DNA of 64,000 bases from Streptomyces massasporeus (GTDB lineage Bacteria; Actinomycetota; Actinomycetes; Streptomycetales; Streptomycetaceae), in assembly GCF_014648995.1 (NCBI RefSeq), contig NZ_BMSE01000024.1, forward strand, positions 62,001 to 126,000, given 5' to 3'. Below the pieces are notes generated by a model. The model ran no database searches and was not told the DNA's origin. It saw only the letters and a program-made list of their open reading frames with translations. The position numbers and the translations under genes were made by a program. Shown piece after piece: positions 1-9,600 of the stretch (position 1 is the stretch's first letter; the number at the start of each line of letters is the position of its first letter).

Positions 1-1
1 C

Positions 2-1222
2 CGGGACCGTGTCGGCGGCCGGGTCGAGCAGACCCGCACCCCCGACGGCCGCACCGTACAACTCGGCGGCGAAGTCGTCGGCCACGGGCATACCGCCTAC
101 CTTCGACTCGCCGAGGAACTGGGCCTGGAGCTGGTTCCCAGCTACGTGGCCGAACCCGGCCGCATGACGCGGGCCACCCCGGAGGGCCGCTCGGCCGGTG
201 AACCGCCGCACTGGTTCGGGCCCGGTGACGCGGCCCTGCACGAACGGCTCGGCGCGCAGTACACGGCTCTGGCCGCCACGGTCGACCCGGACGACCCCTG
301 GTCGCATCCCGACGCTGTCGCGCTGGACCGGTTGTCCGTGGGCGACTGGCTGCGTGCCCAGCAGGCGACGCCCGCCGTGGTGCGCCTCTGGGAGATCGGC
401 CAACTCGCCCTGGCCGGCGGCTCCTACGAGCGGATCTCCCTGCTGTCCGCGCTCCGCAAGAGCGCGGCGGTCCCCGGCTCGGGGAGCGGCGACTACGACT
501 ACGAGGACTGGGAGGGCTTGCGGCTGGCGGACGGCTCGGCGACGCTCGCCGAGGTCATGGGCCGGGAGCTGGGCCCGCGCGTCCGGCTCGGCTCCCCTGT
601 CGCAGCGCTGGACATCCGGCCCGGCCGCTGCACCGTGCGCCTGGTCACCGGAGAGACCCTCACCGCGACGGCCGTGGTGAGCGCCCTGCCCGTGGGTCCG
701 CTGCGGTCGGTCGCGGTCAGCGGTGTCAGCGAGGCCCGGCTCGCCTCCTTGCACCGCCAACGCCACGCGACGGCAGCGAAGTTCGCCGCCGTCTACGACC
801 GTGCCTTCTGGCGGGAGGCCGACCTGAACGGCCTGTCCGAAGCCGAAGGGGTCCTGGGCAGCACCTGGCCGCAGAACGAGGGCGTCCTGTCCGCCCTGAT
901 CCCGCCGGAGCGCTACGGCGTCCTGCTCGGCACCCCGCCCCCTCTGCGCACTCCCGAACTGCTCGCCGAGATGGCGGGCATGTTCGGCGACGAGGCCCTG
1001 CGGCCGAGTTCCTGCCATCTGCGGCTGTGGGGCACCGACCCGTGGACCCAGGGCTATGTCACCCAGTGGCCGCCCGGCGAGGTCATGGCGGTCGGCCCGC
1101 TGCACGGCACCCATGAACCGCCGTTCTACGTCTGCGGCTCCGACCAGTGGGTCGCCGGATACATGGAGGGCGCCGTCCGCACCGGCCGCGCCGCCGCCGA
1201 GGAGGCACTGCGCCGTGGCTGA
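2..1222 (+). CDS. Flavin-containing amine oxidase (5' end outside window)
   Basis: C-terminal part of an FAD-dependent amine oxidase; the reading frame is open to the left edge, so the N-terminal Rossmann motif is missing. The visible part opens with a DRVGGRV stretch, the arginine-glycine segment that follows the dinucleotide-binding fold in monoamine oxidases. It ends with CGSDQWVAGYMEGAVRTG, the conserved C-terminal FAD-binding segment. Such enzymes oxidise primary amines to aldehydes with release of peroxide. The downstream aldehyde dehydrogenase starts at a GTG inside this gene, an 8-bp overlap, so the two are probably translated together. By analogy with putrescine oxidase/aminobutyraldehyde dehydrogenase pairs I infer a polyamine or monoamine degradation role; the substrate is not readable from the sequence. 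Confidence 0.85.
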   Translation, partial: RDRVGGRVEQTRTPDGRTVQLGGEVVGHGHTAYLRLAEELGLELVPSYVAEPGRMTRATPEGRSAGEPPHWFGPGDAALHERLGAQYTALAATVDPDDPWSHPDAVALDRLSVGDWLRAQQATPAVVRLWEIGQLALAGGSYERISLLSALRKSAAVPGSGSGDYDYEDWEGLRLADGSATLAEVMGRELGPRVRLGSPVAALDIRPGRCTVRLVTGETLTATAVVSALPVGPLRSVAVSGVSEARLASLHRQRHATAAKFAAVYDRAFWREADLNGLSEAEGVLGSTWPQNEGVLSALIPPERYGVLLGTPPPLRTPELLAEMAGMFGDEALRPSSCHLRLWGTDPWTQGYVTQWPPGEVMAVGPLHGTHEPPFYVCGSDQWVAGYMEGAVRTGRAAAEEALRRG

Positions 1223-2636
1223 CGACGACCGCCTCAACCATATCGACGGCAAGGACCTGCCGGCCGCCTCCGGCGCCACACTGCGGCTGGTCGACCCGGC
1301 GACGGGGCTCGCGCACGGCACGGCCCCGCTCTCCGGCCCCGAAGACGTGGACATGGCCTGCCTGGCCGCCGAAGAGGCCTTCTACGGCTGGTCGCTGACG
1401 ACCCCGGCCGAACGGCAGACCTCGCTGCTGCGCATCGCCGACGCGCTGGAGAAGGCGTCCGGCGCGGTCACGGCCGCCGAGGTGGCCGACACGGGCAAGC
1501 CACGCACCCTGTTCCTGGGGGACGAACTCCCGGCGATCGTGGACGTGTTGCGGTACTTCGCCGGGGCGGCCCGGAACCTGCCGGGTGCCGCCGCCGCCGA
1601 GTACACACCCGGACGCACCTCCGTCCTGCGGCGCGAACCGGTCGGCGTGTGCGCGCAGATCACCCCCTGGAACTACCCGCTGATGATGGCCGTGTGGAAG
1701 GTGGCGCCCGCGCTCGCCGCCGGCAACACGGTCGTCCTGAAGCCGTCCGACACCACGCCGTCGTCGGCCACGCTCCTGGCCCGGCTGGCCGCCGAGCACC
1801 TGCCGCCCGGCGTGCTGAACGTGGTGTGCGGCGACCGCGACACCGGGCGGTCCCTGGTCGCCCATCCGCAGGTCCGGCTGGTGGCCGTCACCGGCAGTGT
1901 CCGCGCGGGGCAGCAGATCGCCACCGCGGCGGCCGCCGACCTCAAGCGGCTGCACCTGGAACTCGGCGGCAACGCACCGGTGCTGATCCACGCGGACGCC
2001 GATCTGGACGACGCGGTCGAGCAGTTGGCGTCGCTGGCGTTCTACAACGCGGGGCAGGACTGCACGGCCCCGACCAGGATGCTCGTGGACCGGCGGATCC
2101 ACGACGACTTCCTGGCCCGGTTCGCGGAACGGGCAGCACGGCAGCGGCCCGGTGCCCCGGACGAGGAGGAGACCGACTTCGGTCCGCTGGCCAACGCCGG
2201 TCAACTCGCCACCGTGAGCGGACTGCTGGAGCGCCTGCCGGGCCACGCCGAGATCGTGGCGGGCGGCGCGGCCCTGCCTCGCCCGGGCTACTTCCACCGG
2301 GCCACGGTGGTCGCCGGCGTGCGGCAGGAGGACGAGATCGTGCAGAGCGAGGTGTTCGGGCCGGTCGTCACCCTCCAGCCCTTCACCGACGAGGCCGAGG
2401 CCCTGCACCTGGCCAACACGGTCCCCCAAGGGCTGGCCGCGAGTGTGTGGACGCGGGATCACGACCGGGCCATGCGCGCGAGCCGGGCACTGCGGACCGG
2501 GATCGTCTGGGTGAACACCCATGGCACGACGGTGTCGGAGATGCCACACGGCGGCGTCAGCCACTCCGGCTGGGGCAGCGACCTCTCCCTCACCGGGCTG
2601 CTCGACTACACGCAGGTCAAGCACGTCATGCTGTGA
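1215..2636 (+). CDS. NAD(P)-dependent aldehyde dehydrogenase, aminobutyraldehyde-dehydrogenase-like
   Basis: 473-residue aldehyde dehydrogenase of normal family length. Signature segments are the cofactor-binding PWNYPL region, the general-base glutamate in LELGGNAPV and the catalytic cysteine in NAGQDCTAP. The C-terminal EVFGPVV segment is also present. GTG 1215 is chosen because it gives a normal N-terminus (ADDDRLNHIDG) and overlaps the end of the amine oxidase; the open frame continues upstream, but only as a shadow of that gene. The enzyme would oxidise the aldehyde made by the amine oxidase to an acid, for example 4-aminobutanal to GABA. ALDH families are hard to separate by eye, so the substrate rests on the neighbour. 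Confidence 0.88.
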   Translation: MADDDRLNHIDGKDLPAASGATLRLVDPATGLAHGTAPLSGPEDVDMACLAAEEAFYGWSLTTPAERQTSLLRIADALEKASGAVTAAEVADTGKPRTLFLGDELPAIVDVLRYFAGAARNLPGAAAAEYTPGRTSVLRREPVGVCAQITPWNYPLMMAVWKVAPALAAGNTVVLKPSDTTPSSATLLARLAAEHLPPGVLNVVCGDRDTGRSLVAHPQVRLVAVTGSVRAGQQIATAAAADLKRLHLELGGNAPVLIHADADLDDAVEQLASLAFYNAGQDCTAPTRMLVDRRIHDDFLARFAERAARQRPGAPDEEETDFGPLANAGQLATVSGLLERLPGHAEIVAGGAALPRPGYFHRATVVAGVRQEDEIVQSEVFGPVVTLQPFTDEAEALHLANTVPQGLAASVWTRDHDRAMRASRALRTGIVWVNTHGTTVSEMPHGGVSHSGWGSDLSLTGLLDYTQVKHVML

Positions 2637-2751
2637 CGCCCGATGGATGACACGTGCACAACCCCTTCCCCACTCCCCTCCCTCATGCCATGCTCGCGCC
2701 GCCATGAACCTGAACGGCGTTCACAATCATGAACATCGGAGGGAGTGGATC

Positions 2752-4038
2752 ATGCGCACAGGATCCCGGTGGGGTGTGCTGCTGGTGGCCCTGATCGCCT
2801 TCGCGGCCGGGGCCGCCCCCGCGGCATCGGCGCGTGCGGAGACCGACGGGGCACACGCGGACCGTGTCCCGCGCACCACCGTGCTGGACGGCACACGGCT
2901 CCAGCGGACGAAGGTCCGTCTGGAGCACGGCGACCCGCAACTGCGCCGAGCGGTCGGCGCGTTGCGGACGCGCGCCGACCGGTGGCTGGACGAGGAGCCC
3001 TGGACCGTCGTCGACAAGCCCCGGCCCGCCCCGGGCGGCGACGTCCACGACTACCTCAGCCAGGCTCCCTACTGGTGGCCCACCAAGGCGCCCACCCCGG
3101 ACAACCCGTGGGGCTGCCCGTACGTGCAGCGCGACGGCGAGCGCAACCCCGAGGTCGACTCCGGCACGGACCGCCAGGACGTCGAGAAGACCTTCGACTC
3201 CGCCTACGACCTCTCCCTCGCCTGGTACTACACCGGCGAGAAGCGGTACGCCGTGAAGGCCGGGCAGGTGCTGCGGACCTGGTTCCTCGATCCGTCCACG
3301 AGGATGAATCCGAACCTGAACCACGCGCAGTTCATCCCGTGCAAGTACGACGGCCGCGCCATCGGCATCATCGACTTCTCCCAGTCGTACACCAGCGTTC
3401 TCGACGCACTCGCCCTGCTGGAGACCGGAGCCCCCGGCTGGACCGCGACGGACCGCACGGCCATGGCGCGGTGGAACACCGCCTTCCGCGACTGGCTGAA
3501 GAACAGCGACTTCGGCAGGCAGGAAGCCGCCGCCACCAACAACCACGGCACCTTCCACGACCTGCTGCTCGCCGGCCTCGCCCACGCGACCGGCGACAAG
3601 GCGCTGGCCCGTCGCACGGTCCTGGACGCCCGGGACAAGCGCATCGCGCCCCAGATCGCGGCCGACGGCGGCCAGCCCCAGGAGCTGTCGCGCACCAGGA
3701 GCTGGCACTACTCGACGTTCACCCTGGTCGCCCACACGCGGCTCGCGGCCATCGGCCGGAACGTCGGGGTGAACCTGTGGGCGTACCGGGGGCCGGACGG
3801 GCAGAGCCTGTTCAAAGCCGTGGACCATCTGCTGCCCGCCGCGACCGGTGCGGCCGCCTGGCCGCATCCGGAGCTGGAGTTCAGGCGGTTCGCGGCGAGC
3901 GACGTCGTCCGGGCGGCCGCCGACGCCGGAGACCGGCGGGCGCGCCGGGCCGTCCCGCTGCTTGAGGAGCCGCCGGGCGGCGACCTGTGGGCCCTGCGCC
4001 CGGCGGCCGAACAGCTGGACTCCATCGCGGGCGGCTAG
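2752..4038 (+). CDS. Secreted alginate-lyase-family protein
   Basis: 428-residue protein with a signal peptide: positively charged start (MRTGSRWG), a hydrophobic run rich in Leu/Ala, and cleavage near an ASA motif around residue 28. The mature part resembles the alginate lyase superfamily (Pfam Alginate_lyase, alpha/alpha barrel), with YWWPTKAPTPDNPWGCPY near residue 105 and the catalytic-site-like NNHGTFHD near residue 263. The family cleaves uronic-acid polysaccharides by beta-elimination; the polymer used here is unknown. ATG 2752 has a strong ribosome site (GGAGGGAG) seven bases upstream. It ends only 16 bp from the convergent phosphatase gene. Confidence 0.82.
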   Translation: MRTGSRWGVLLVALIAFAAGAAPAASARAETDGAHADRVPRTTVLDGTRLQRTKVRLEHGDPQLRRAVGALRTRADRWLDEEPWTVVDKPRPAPGGDVHDYLSQAPYWWPTKAPTPDNPWGCPYVQRDGERNPEVDSGTDRQDVEKTFDSAYDLSLAWYYTGEKRYAVKAGQVLRTWFLDPSTRMNPNLNHAQFIPCKYDGRAIGIIDFSQSYTSVLDALALLETGAPGWTATDRTAMARWNTAFRDWLKNSDFGRQEAAATNNHGTFHDLLLAGLAHATGDKALARRTVLDARDKRIAPQIAADGGQPQELSRTRSWHYSTFTLVAHTRLAAIGRNVGVNLWAYRGPDGQSLFKAVDHLLPAATGAAAWPHPELEFRRFAASDVVRAAADAGDRRARRAVPLLEEPPGGDLWALRPAAEQLDSIAGG

Positions 4039-4054
4039 CGGCCGACGGCGTCCC

Positions 4055-6595
4055 TCACCCGACCCGGATGCCCACGATGCAGGTGTCGTCGTCGGTGTCC
4101 GACTTGCTGTAGGTCAGCAGGCGGTCCAGCTGCTGGTCGAGCGTGCTCGGTGCCGCACGGGCGGTGGTCAGCAGGTGGGTGAGGGACTCCTCCACGGGCC
4201 GGTCACGGCGTTCGACCAGGCCGTCCGTGTACATCAACAAGGTGTCCTCCGGGGCCAGTTGGAGTTCGGTCTCCTCGTAGACGGCCTCGGGGACGGCGCC
4301 CAGCAGCAGGCCCTTGACCAGGGGCAGGGGGGCCGCTTCGGTGTCCCGGACGAGGACGGGCGGGAGGTGTCCGGCTCGGGCCCAGCGCAGCGTCCGCGTG
4401 ACCGGGTCGTACAGTCCGCACACCGCGGTCGCGGTGACGGCGCCGGTCAGATGGTGCGCCACGATGTTGAGCCAGGACAGCAGCTGGCCCGGCCCGGCGC
4501 CCGTCACGGCCAGGCCGCGCAGCGCGTTGCGCAGGACGACCATGCTGGTGGCGGCCTCGATGCCGTGCCCGGCCACGTCCCCGACGCACAGCAGCACCTT
4601 CCGGGACGGCAGGACGACGGCGTCGTACCAGTCGCCGCCCACCAACTGCTCGGTCTCCGCGGGCCGGTAGCGGACGGCGACCTGGAGGCCGGAAACCTGC
4701 AACGGCGCCTGTGTGGGGGGCATGATGGCGTGCTGCAACTGCAGGGTCAGCCGGTTGCGTTCGGTGGCCTGCTGCTCGGTGTGCGCCAGCTGGTCACGGG
4801 TGGCCGCGAGCGCCACCTCGGTCCAGTGCTGGGCCGAGATGTCCTGGCAGGCGCCTCGGACCAGGAGCAGCCGGTCGTCGGTGTCCAGCACCGGTTCGGC
4901 GACGATCCGGATGTGCCGGGTCACCCCGTCCGGCCGCTGGAGCCGGAAGGCGGCGGCAGCCGGCCGCTGGTGGTGCAGCAGCGTGCGCAGGAAACGGCGG
5001 ATGGAGACGCCGTCGTCCGGGTGGGCATGGGCCGGCAGCTCCTCCAGGGGCACCGGGGTGCTCGTCTGCGGGCGTCCGTAGAGGTCGAAGAGCTGTCCGT
5101 TCCAGGTGATCTCGCCGGTGAGCACGTTTTCCTCGAACCCGCCGATGCGGCCGAGCCGTTGGGCGTTCTGGAGCAGGCTGGCCAGTCGCGCCGTCTCGTC
5201 CTCGATGCGCCAGATGAGGAGGACGGACATGCCGTGGCGGCTGATGCTGATGTCCGCGACCGCCGAGAGGGGCACCTGGTCGACGAGGGCGGTGAGGTTC
5301 ATCCGGCGGGCCCGGAAGGGCTCCCCGGTGGCGTAGACCCGCTCGACGCGCTGGAACAACTCACTGTCCCCCGCGGCCATGGGGTAGGCCTCCAGGAGCA
5401 GCGCGCCGTTCACGACCGCCCGCGGCCTGCCCGCCGGGTCGAGGAAGCGGCTGTTCACGTGCTGGATGCGGAAGTCGACCAGGTGTCCGTCGGCGTCGAG
5501 GTGCGGCACGAGGACGAGGGCGGGGTCGTGCAGCCCGTCGGCCAGGTCCATCAGCTCGGCGGCGTCCGGCAGGACGCGGGGCTCCTGGGCGGCGCCCTGG
5601 GACGGCGCGTGGGTCTCCAGCGTGTGGGCGCACAGTTCGGCGAGCGCCTCCACCTGGCGGACGATCTGCGGGGGCTGTGGGGCGAGCGGCTCCGGCCAGG
5701 CGATCTCCAGCACGCCGTGGATGCGGCCTCCGGTGCCGGCGGGCAGGGCGGCCCGGCCGCCGTCCGGGTGATGGTGCAGGCCGATGGTGGGCAGCCCGGT
5801 CGCGCCGAGGGTGGTGATCCACTGCCCCTCGCGCTCGATGAGGCCCCGCCGCGCCACGGTCACCACGTCCGGCGGGACGTAACGCCAGCGCGCGGCCTCG
5901 GCCGGTGAGAAACCGGCGCTGCCCGCCAGGGTGAGCGAACCGTCGGCGCCCGCCGCCCATACGGCCACGGCCACCGCGCCGAGAGGGCGCAGCGCCTGCT
6001 CCAGCAGCGCGTCGGCGACGGCCTGGGCGTCGTCCGCGGCCAGGACGCCGCTCTCCGCCGCGCGCAGGCGTACGGCGGCCGACTCGTTCTCGGCCTCGTC
6101 GGCGGCCCGGGTGGCGGCGAGGAAGGCGTCCGTGACCTCGGACATCCGGTCCCGGGCGGCCTGGTTGATGACGTCGACGGCGAGCTCCAGGGGGGTGACC
6201 TGGGCCTGCTCGGCCAACTGGGCGAGCTGCCGGGCGGCCTGGGCCGGTCCGCACTTCAGCCGCTCGACCAGGACGCCCTTGGCGAGCTCGATCAGGGCAC
6301 GCCCTTCGGCCTCCGCCTGGGCGGCCCGCACCTCCCGGCTGAGCCGCTCCACGGTGGCGGCGAGCCGGCCCACCGGGGACGCGGTGGAGAGGTTCTCGAG
6401 GTCGGCGGGCGGCGCGTCCGGGGACTCCGACGGCTCCTCGGAAGCCGGCTCGTCCTCATCGGAGGCCTTCGGCTCCCCCTCGATGCTCAGGGGCAACGGG
6501 TCGGACGTCACCGACGGCGGAGCGGACTGCGGGCCGGCGGCGGAGTCGTGCTCCGGCTCACCGCCGCGGCCCGGTTCGCGCGGCTGCTCGGACAT
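4055..6595 (-). CDS. PP2C/SpoIIE-type serine phosphatase with ANTAR-like, GAF and PAS sensor domains
   Basis: 846 residues. After a low-complexity acidic N-terminus comes an ANTAR-like helical segment (about residues 90-150, ELAKGVLVERLKCGPAQAA), then a GAF-like region, two PAS folds (the second with GGFEENVLTGEITWNGQ) and a C-terminal SpoIIE phosphatase (about 640-845). The phosphatase metal-binding aspartates are visible in GGDWYDAV and GDVAGHG, and again in YTDGLVERR. There is no HATPase domain, unlike two other SpoIIE genes in the window. These phosphatases dephosphorylate STAS anti-sigma-factor antagonists in partner-switching stress pathways; the STAS protein at 11259-11663 is a possible partner. 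ATG 6595 is chosen over an upstream extension that is only arginine/proline-rich shadow. Confidence 0.87.
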   Translation of the reverse strand: MSEQPREPGRGGEPEHDSAAGPQSAPPSVTSDPLPLSIEGEPKASDEDEPASEEPSESPDAPPADLENLSTASPVGRLAATVERLSREVRAAQAEAEGRALIELAKGVLVERLKCGPAQAARQLAQLAEQAQVTPLELAVDVINQAARDRMSEVTDAFLAATRAADEAENESAAVRLRAAESGVLAADDAQAVADALLEQALRPLGAVAVAVWAAGADGSLTLAGSAGFSPAEAARWRYVPPDVVTVARRGLIEREGQWITTLGATGLPTIGLHHHPDGGRAALPAGTGGRIHGVLEIAWPEPLAPQPPQIVRQVEALAELCAHTLETHAPSQGAAQEPRVLPDAAELMDLADGLHDPALVLVPHLDADGHLVDFRIQHVNSRFLDPAGRPRAVVNGALLLEAYPMAAGDSELFQRVERVYATGEPFRARRMNLTALVDQVPLSAVADISISRHGMSVLLIWRIEDETARLASLLQNAQRLGRIGGFEENVLTGEITWNGQLFDLYGRPQTSTPVPLEELPAHAHPDDGVSIRRFLRTLLHHQRPAAAAFRLQRPDGVTRHIRIVAEPVLDTDDRLLLVRGACQDISAQHWTEVALAATRDQLAHTEQQATERNRLTLQLQHAIMPPTQAPLQVSGLQVAVRYRPAETEQLVGGDWYDAVVLPSRKVLLCVGDVAGHGIEAATSMVVLRNALRGLAVTGAGPGQLLSWLNIVAHHLTGAVTATAVCGLYDPVTRTLRWARAGHLPPVLVRDTEAAPLPLVKGLLLGAVPEAVYEETELQLAPEDTLLMYTDGLVERRDRPVEESLTHLLTTARAAPSTLDQQLDRLLTYSKSDTDDDTCIVGIRVG

Positions 6596-6698
6596 GCTCA
6601 CGGTGTGGAGGCTCCTCGGCTGGAGTGCCCTGGGGCGCGGGACGACGGGCGCTGCGGGGCGCCCGGCCCGCCGGTGCGGGGGCCGGGCGCCGGTGTGC

Positions 6699-9600
6699 TC
6701 ATGCGGGCAGCCAGCGGCGGACGCAGGCCATGAGGTCGCGCGTGTCGACGGGCTTGGTGACGTAGTCGCTGGCACCCGAGGCGAGGCTCTTGTCCCGGTC
6801 GCCCGGCATCGCCTTGGCCGTGACGGCGATGATGGGCAGCTCGGCGTACTGCGGCATCCGGCGGATCTCGGCCGTCGCGGTGTAGCCGTCCATCTCGGGC
6901 ATCATCACGTCCATCAGAACGATGGCGATGTCCGGGTTGTTCATCAGGGTCTCGATGCCTCTGCGCCCGTTCTCCGCGTGCAGGACACGGAAGCCGTGCA
7001 TCTCCAGGATCCCGCTCAGCGCGAAGAGGTTGCGCGCGTCGTCGTCGACGACGAGGACGGTGCGGCCCGCCGTCGCGTCGTCGACGGAGGGCGGCGTCAG
7101 GTGCTGCGGCCCTTCGGTCCGCACGAGGGAGAGCACGTCCCCGGGTTCCTCGGCGGACAGGTGCAGGGCGATGCGCTCGCGCAGTTCGTCGAGGCTGGAC
7201 AGCAACTCCAGTGCGCCGCCCTCGGATCGGGAGCGCAGTGTCTCGTCCAGGGTCACGTCCCCGGGATGGCTGCTGTGCACCAGCACCGGCACGCTCGTCA
7301 GCGCCGAGTCGCCTTCCAGGGCCTGGAGGAAGCGGGACGCCTCGTCGTCGCGCATGCCCAGTTCCAGGACGACGCAGTGGCACGGCTCGGATGCGAGGGC
7401 GCCGGCCGCCTCCTGCGCGCCGACGGCGGTGATGACGTCGACCGCGGGCCGCTGAGCGCCGTCGGCGCGGCCGTGCGTCAGGTCGGCGACCACGCTTTCC
7501 GCGACGAGGGTCAGCAGACCGCGCGAGCGCTCCTCCACGACGAGCAGGCGCCGGGGCCGGGGGCCGGGCCCGATCTGGGGCATCGGCACCGAACCGGCCA
7601 GTCCCTGCGGCACGGGTTCGGCCGAGGTCCGCTCGAGGGGCCTGCCGTGGTTGAGCAGTTCTTCGAAGTCGGGGCGGGCCACGGGCAGGAAGAGCGTGAA
7701 CGTGCTGCCCTGGCCCGGTGTGCTGTGCACCGACACGGCGCCGCCCAGCAGTTGGGCGATCTCACGGGTGATGGACAGGCCCAGGCCGGTCCCGCCGTAC
7801 TTGCGGCTCGTCGTGCCGTCCGCCTGCTGGAACGCGCCGAAGATCGTCTCCAGGTGCTGCTCGGGAATGCCGATGCCGGTGTCCTTGACGCGGAAGGCCA
7901 CCACCGCGGCGCCCCGCACCACGCCCTCGGGTACCTCGTCGTCCGACGCGGGCTCGATGCTCAGCTCCACGCCGCCCTGCTCGGTGAACTTCACGGCGTT
8001 CGACAGGAGGTTGCGCAGCACCTGGCGCAGCCGGGAGTCGTCCGTGAGCACGTCCGCGGGCGCGCCGGGGGCGGTCGTCACCGTGAAGTCCAGGCTCTTC
8101 TGCGTCGTCATGGGCCGGAAGGTGGCCTCGACGTACTCGATGAGCTGCCGCAGCGTCACCCGCTCGGGCGTGACGTCCATCTTTCCGGCCTCGACCTTCG
8201 ACAGGTCGAGGATGTCGTTGATCAGCTGGAGCAGATCGGAACCGGCGGAGTGGATGATCTGCGCGTACTCGACCTGCTTGGGCGTGAGGTTGCGGGACGG
8301 GTTCTGCGCGAGCAACTGGGCGAGGATGAGCAGGCTGTTGAGCGGGGTGCGCAGTTCGTGGCTCATGTTGGCCAGGAACTCCGACTTGTACTTCGAGGCC
8401 AGCGACAGCTGCTGGGCGCGGGTCTCCAGTTCCTGGCGGGCCTGCTCGATCTGCAGGTTCTTCGCCTCGATGTCCCGGTTCTGCGCCACCAGCAGCGAGG
8501 CCTTCTCCTCCAGTTCCGCGTTGGAGCGCTGCAGTTCCTCCTGCTGCACCTGCAACTCCGTGGAGCGGGCCTGGAGTTCGACCGTGAGGCGCTGGGACTC
8601 GACCAGCAGCTCGTCGGTGCGGGCGTTGGCCACGATGGTGTTGACGTTGACGCCGATGGTCTCCATGAGCTGGGCGAGGAAGTCCCGGTGGATCTGCATG
8701 AAGGGCGCGACCGAGGCCAGCTCGATGACGCCGAGGACCTGGCCCTCGACGACGATGGGCAGCAGCACCAGCGCGCTCGGCACCACCTGGCCGAGGCCCG
8801 AGGAGATGGTCACGTAGCCGTCCGGCAGCTCTTCCACCATGATGGTGCGCCGGCTGCGCGCGGCCTGGCCGACCAGGGTGCGGCCGAAGGCGATGCGGGA
8901 GGGACGGCTGCTCTCCTCGGGGTAGCCGTAGGAGCCGACGAGCCGCAGTTCGGGCCCGTCGTCGCCGTCCTCGGCAAGGTAGAAGGCCCCGTACTGGGCC
9001 GAGACCAGCGGGACGAGCTCGTCCATGATCAGCTCGGCGACCACGGGCAGGTCGCGGTGGCCCTGCATCAGCCCCGAGATGCGGGCGAGGTTCGTCTTGA
9101 GCCAGTCCTGCTGCTGGTTGGCCCGGGTGGTCTCGCGCAGGGACTCCACCATCGAGTTGATGTTGTCCTTGAGCTCGGCGACCTCGCCGGACGCCTCCAC
9201 GGTGATGGAGCGCGTCAGATCGCCCTCGGCGACGGCGCTCGCGACCTCGGCGATGGCGCGGACCTGCCGGGTCAGGTTGCCCGCCAGTTCGTTGACGTTC
9301 TCCGTCAGGCGCTTCCAGGTGCCGGAGACGCCCTCGACCTCGGCCTGGCCGCCGAGGCGTCCTTCGGTGCCGACCTCGCGGGCGACACGCGTGACCTCGT
9401 CGGCGAACGCGGACAGCTGGTCGACCATCGTGTTGATCGTCGTCTTGAGTTCGAGGATCTCGCCGCGGGCGTCCACGTCGATCTTCTTCGACAGGTCGCC
9501 CTTGGCCACCGCGGTCGTCACCAGCGCGATGTTGCGCACCTGGCCGGTGAGGTTGTTGGCCATGGAGTTGACGTTGTCGGTGAGGTCCTTCCAGGTGCCG

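Noticed and set aside
1083..2705. Long open frame on the minus strand across the aldehyde dehydrogenase
   Set aside because: Arg/Gly/His-rich shadow of a well-supported gene; no family features.
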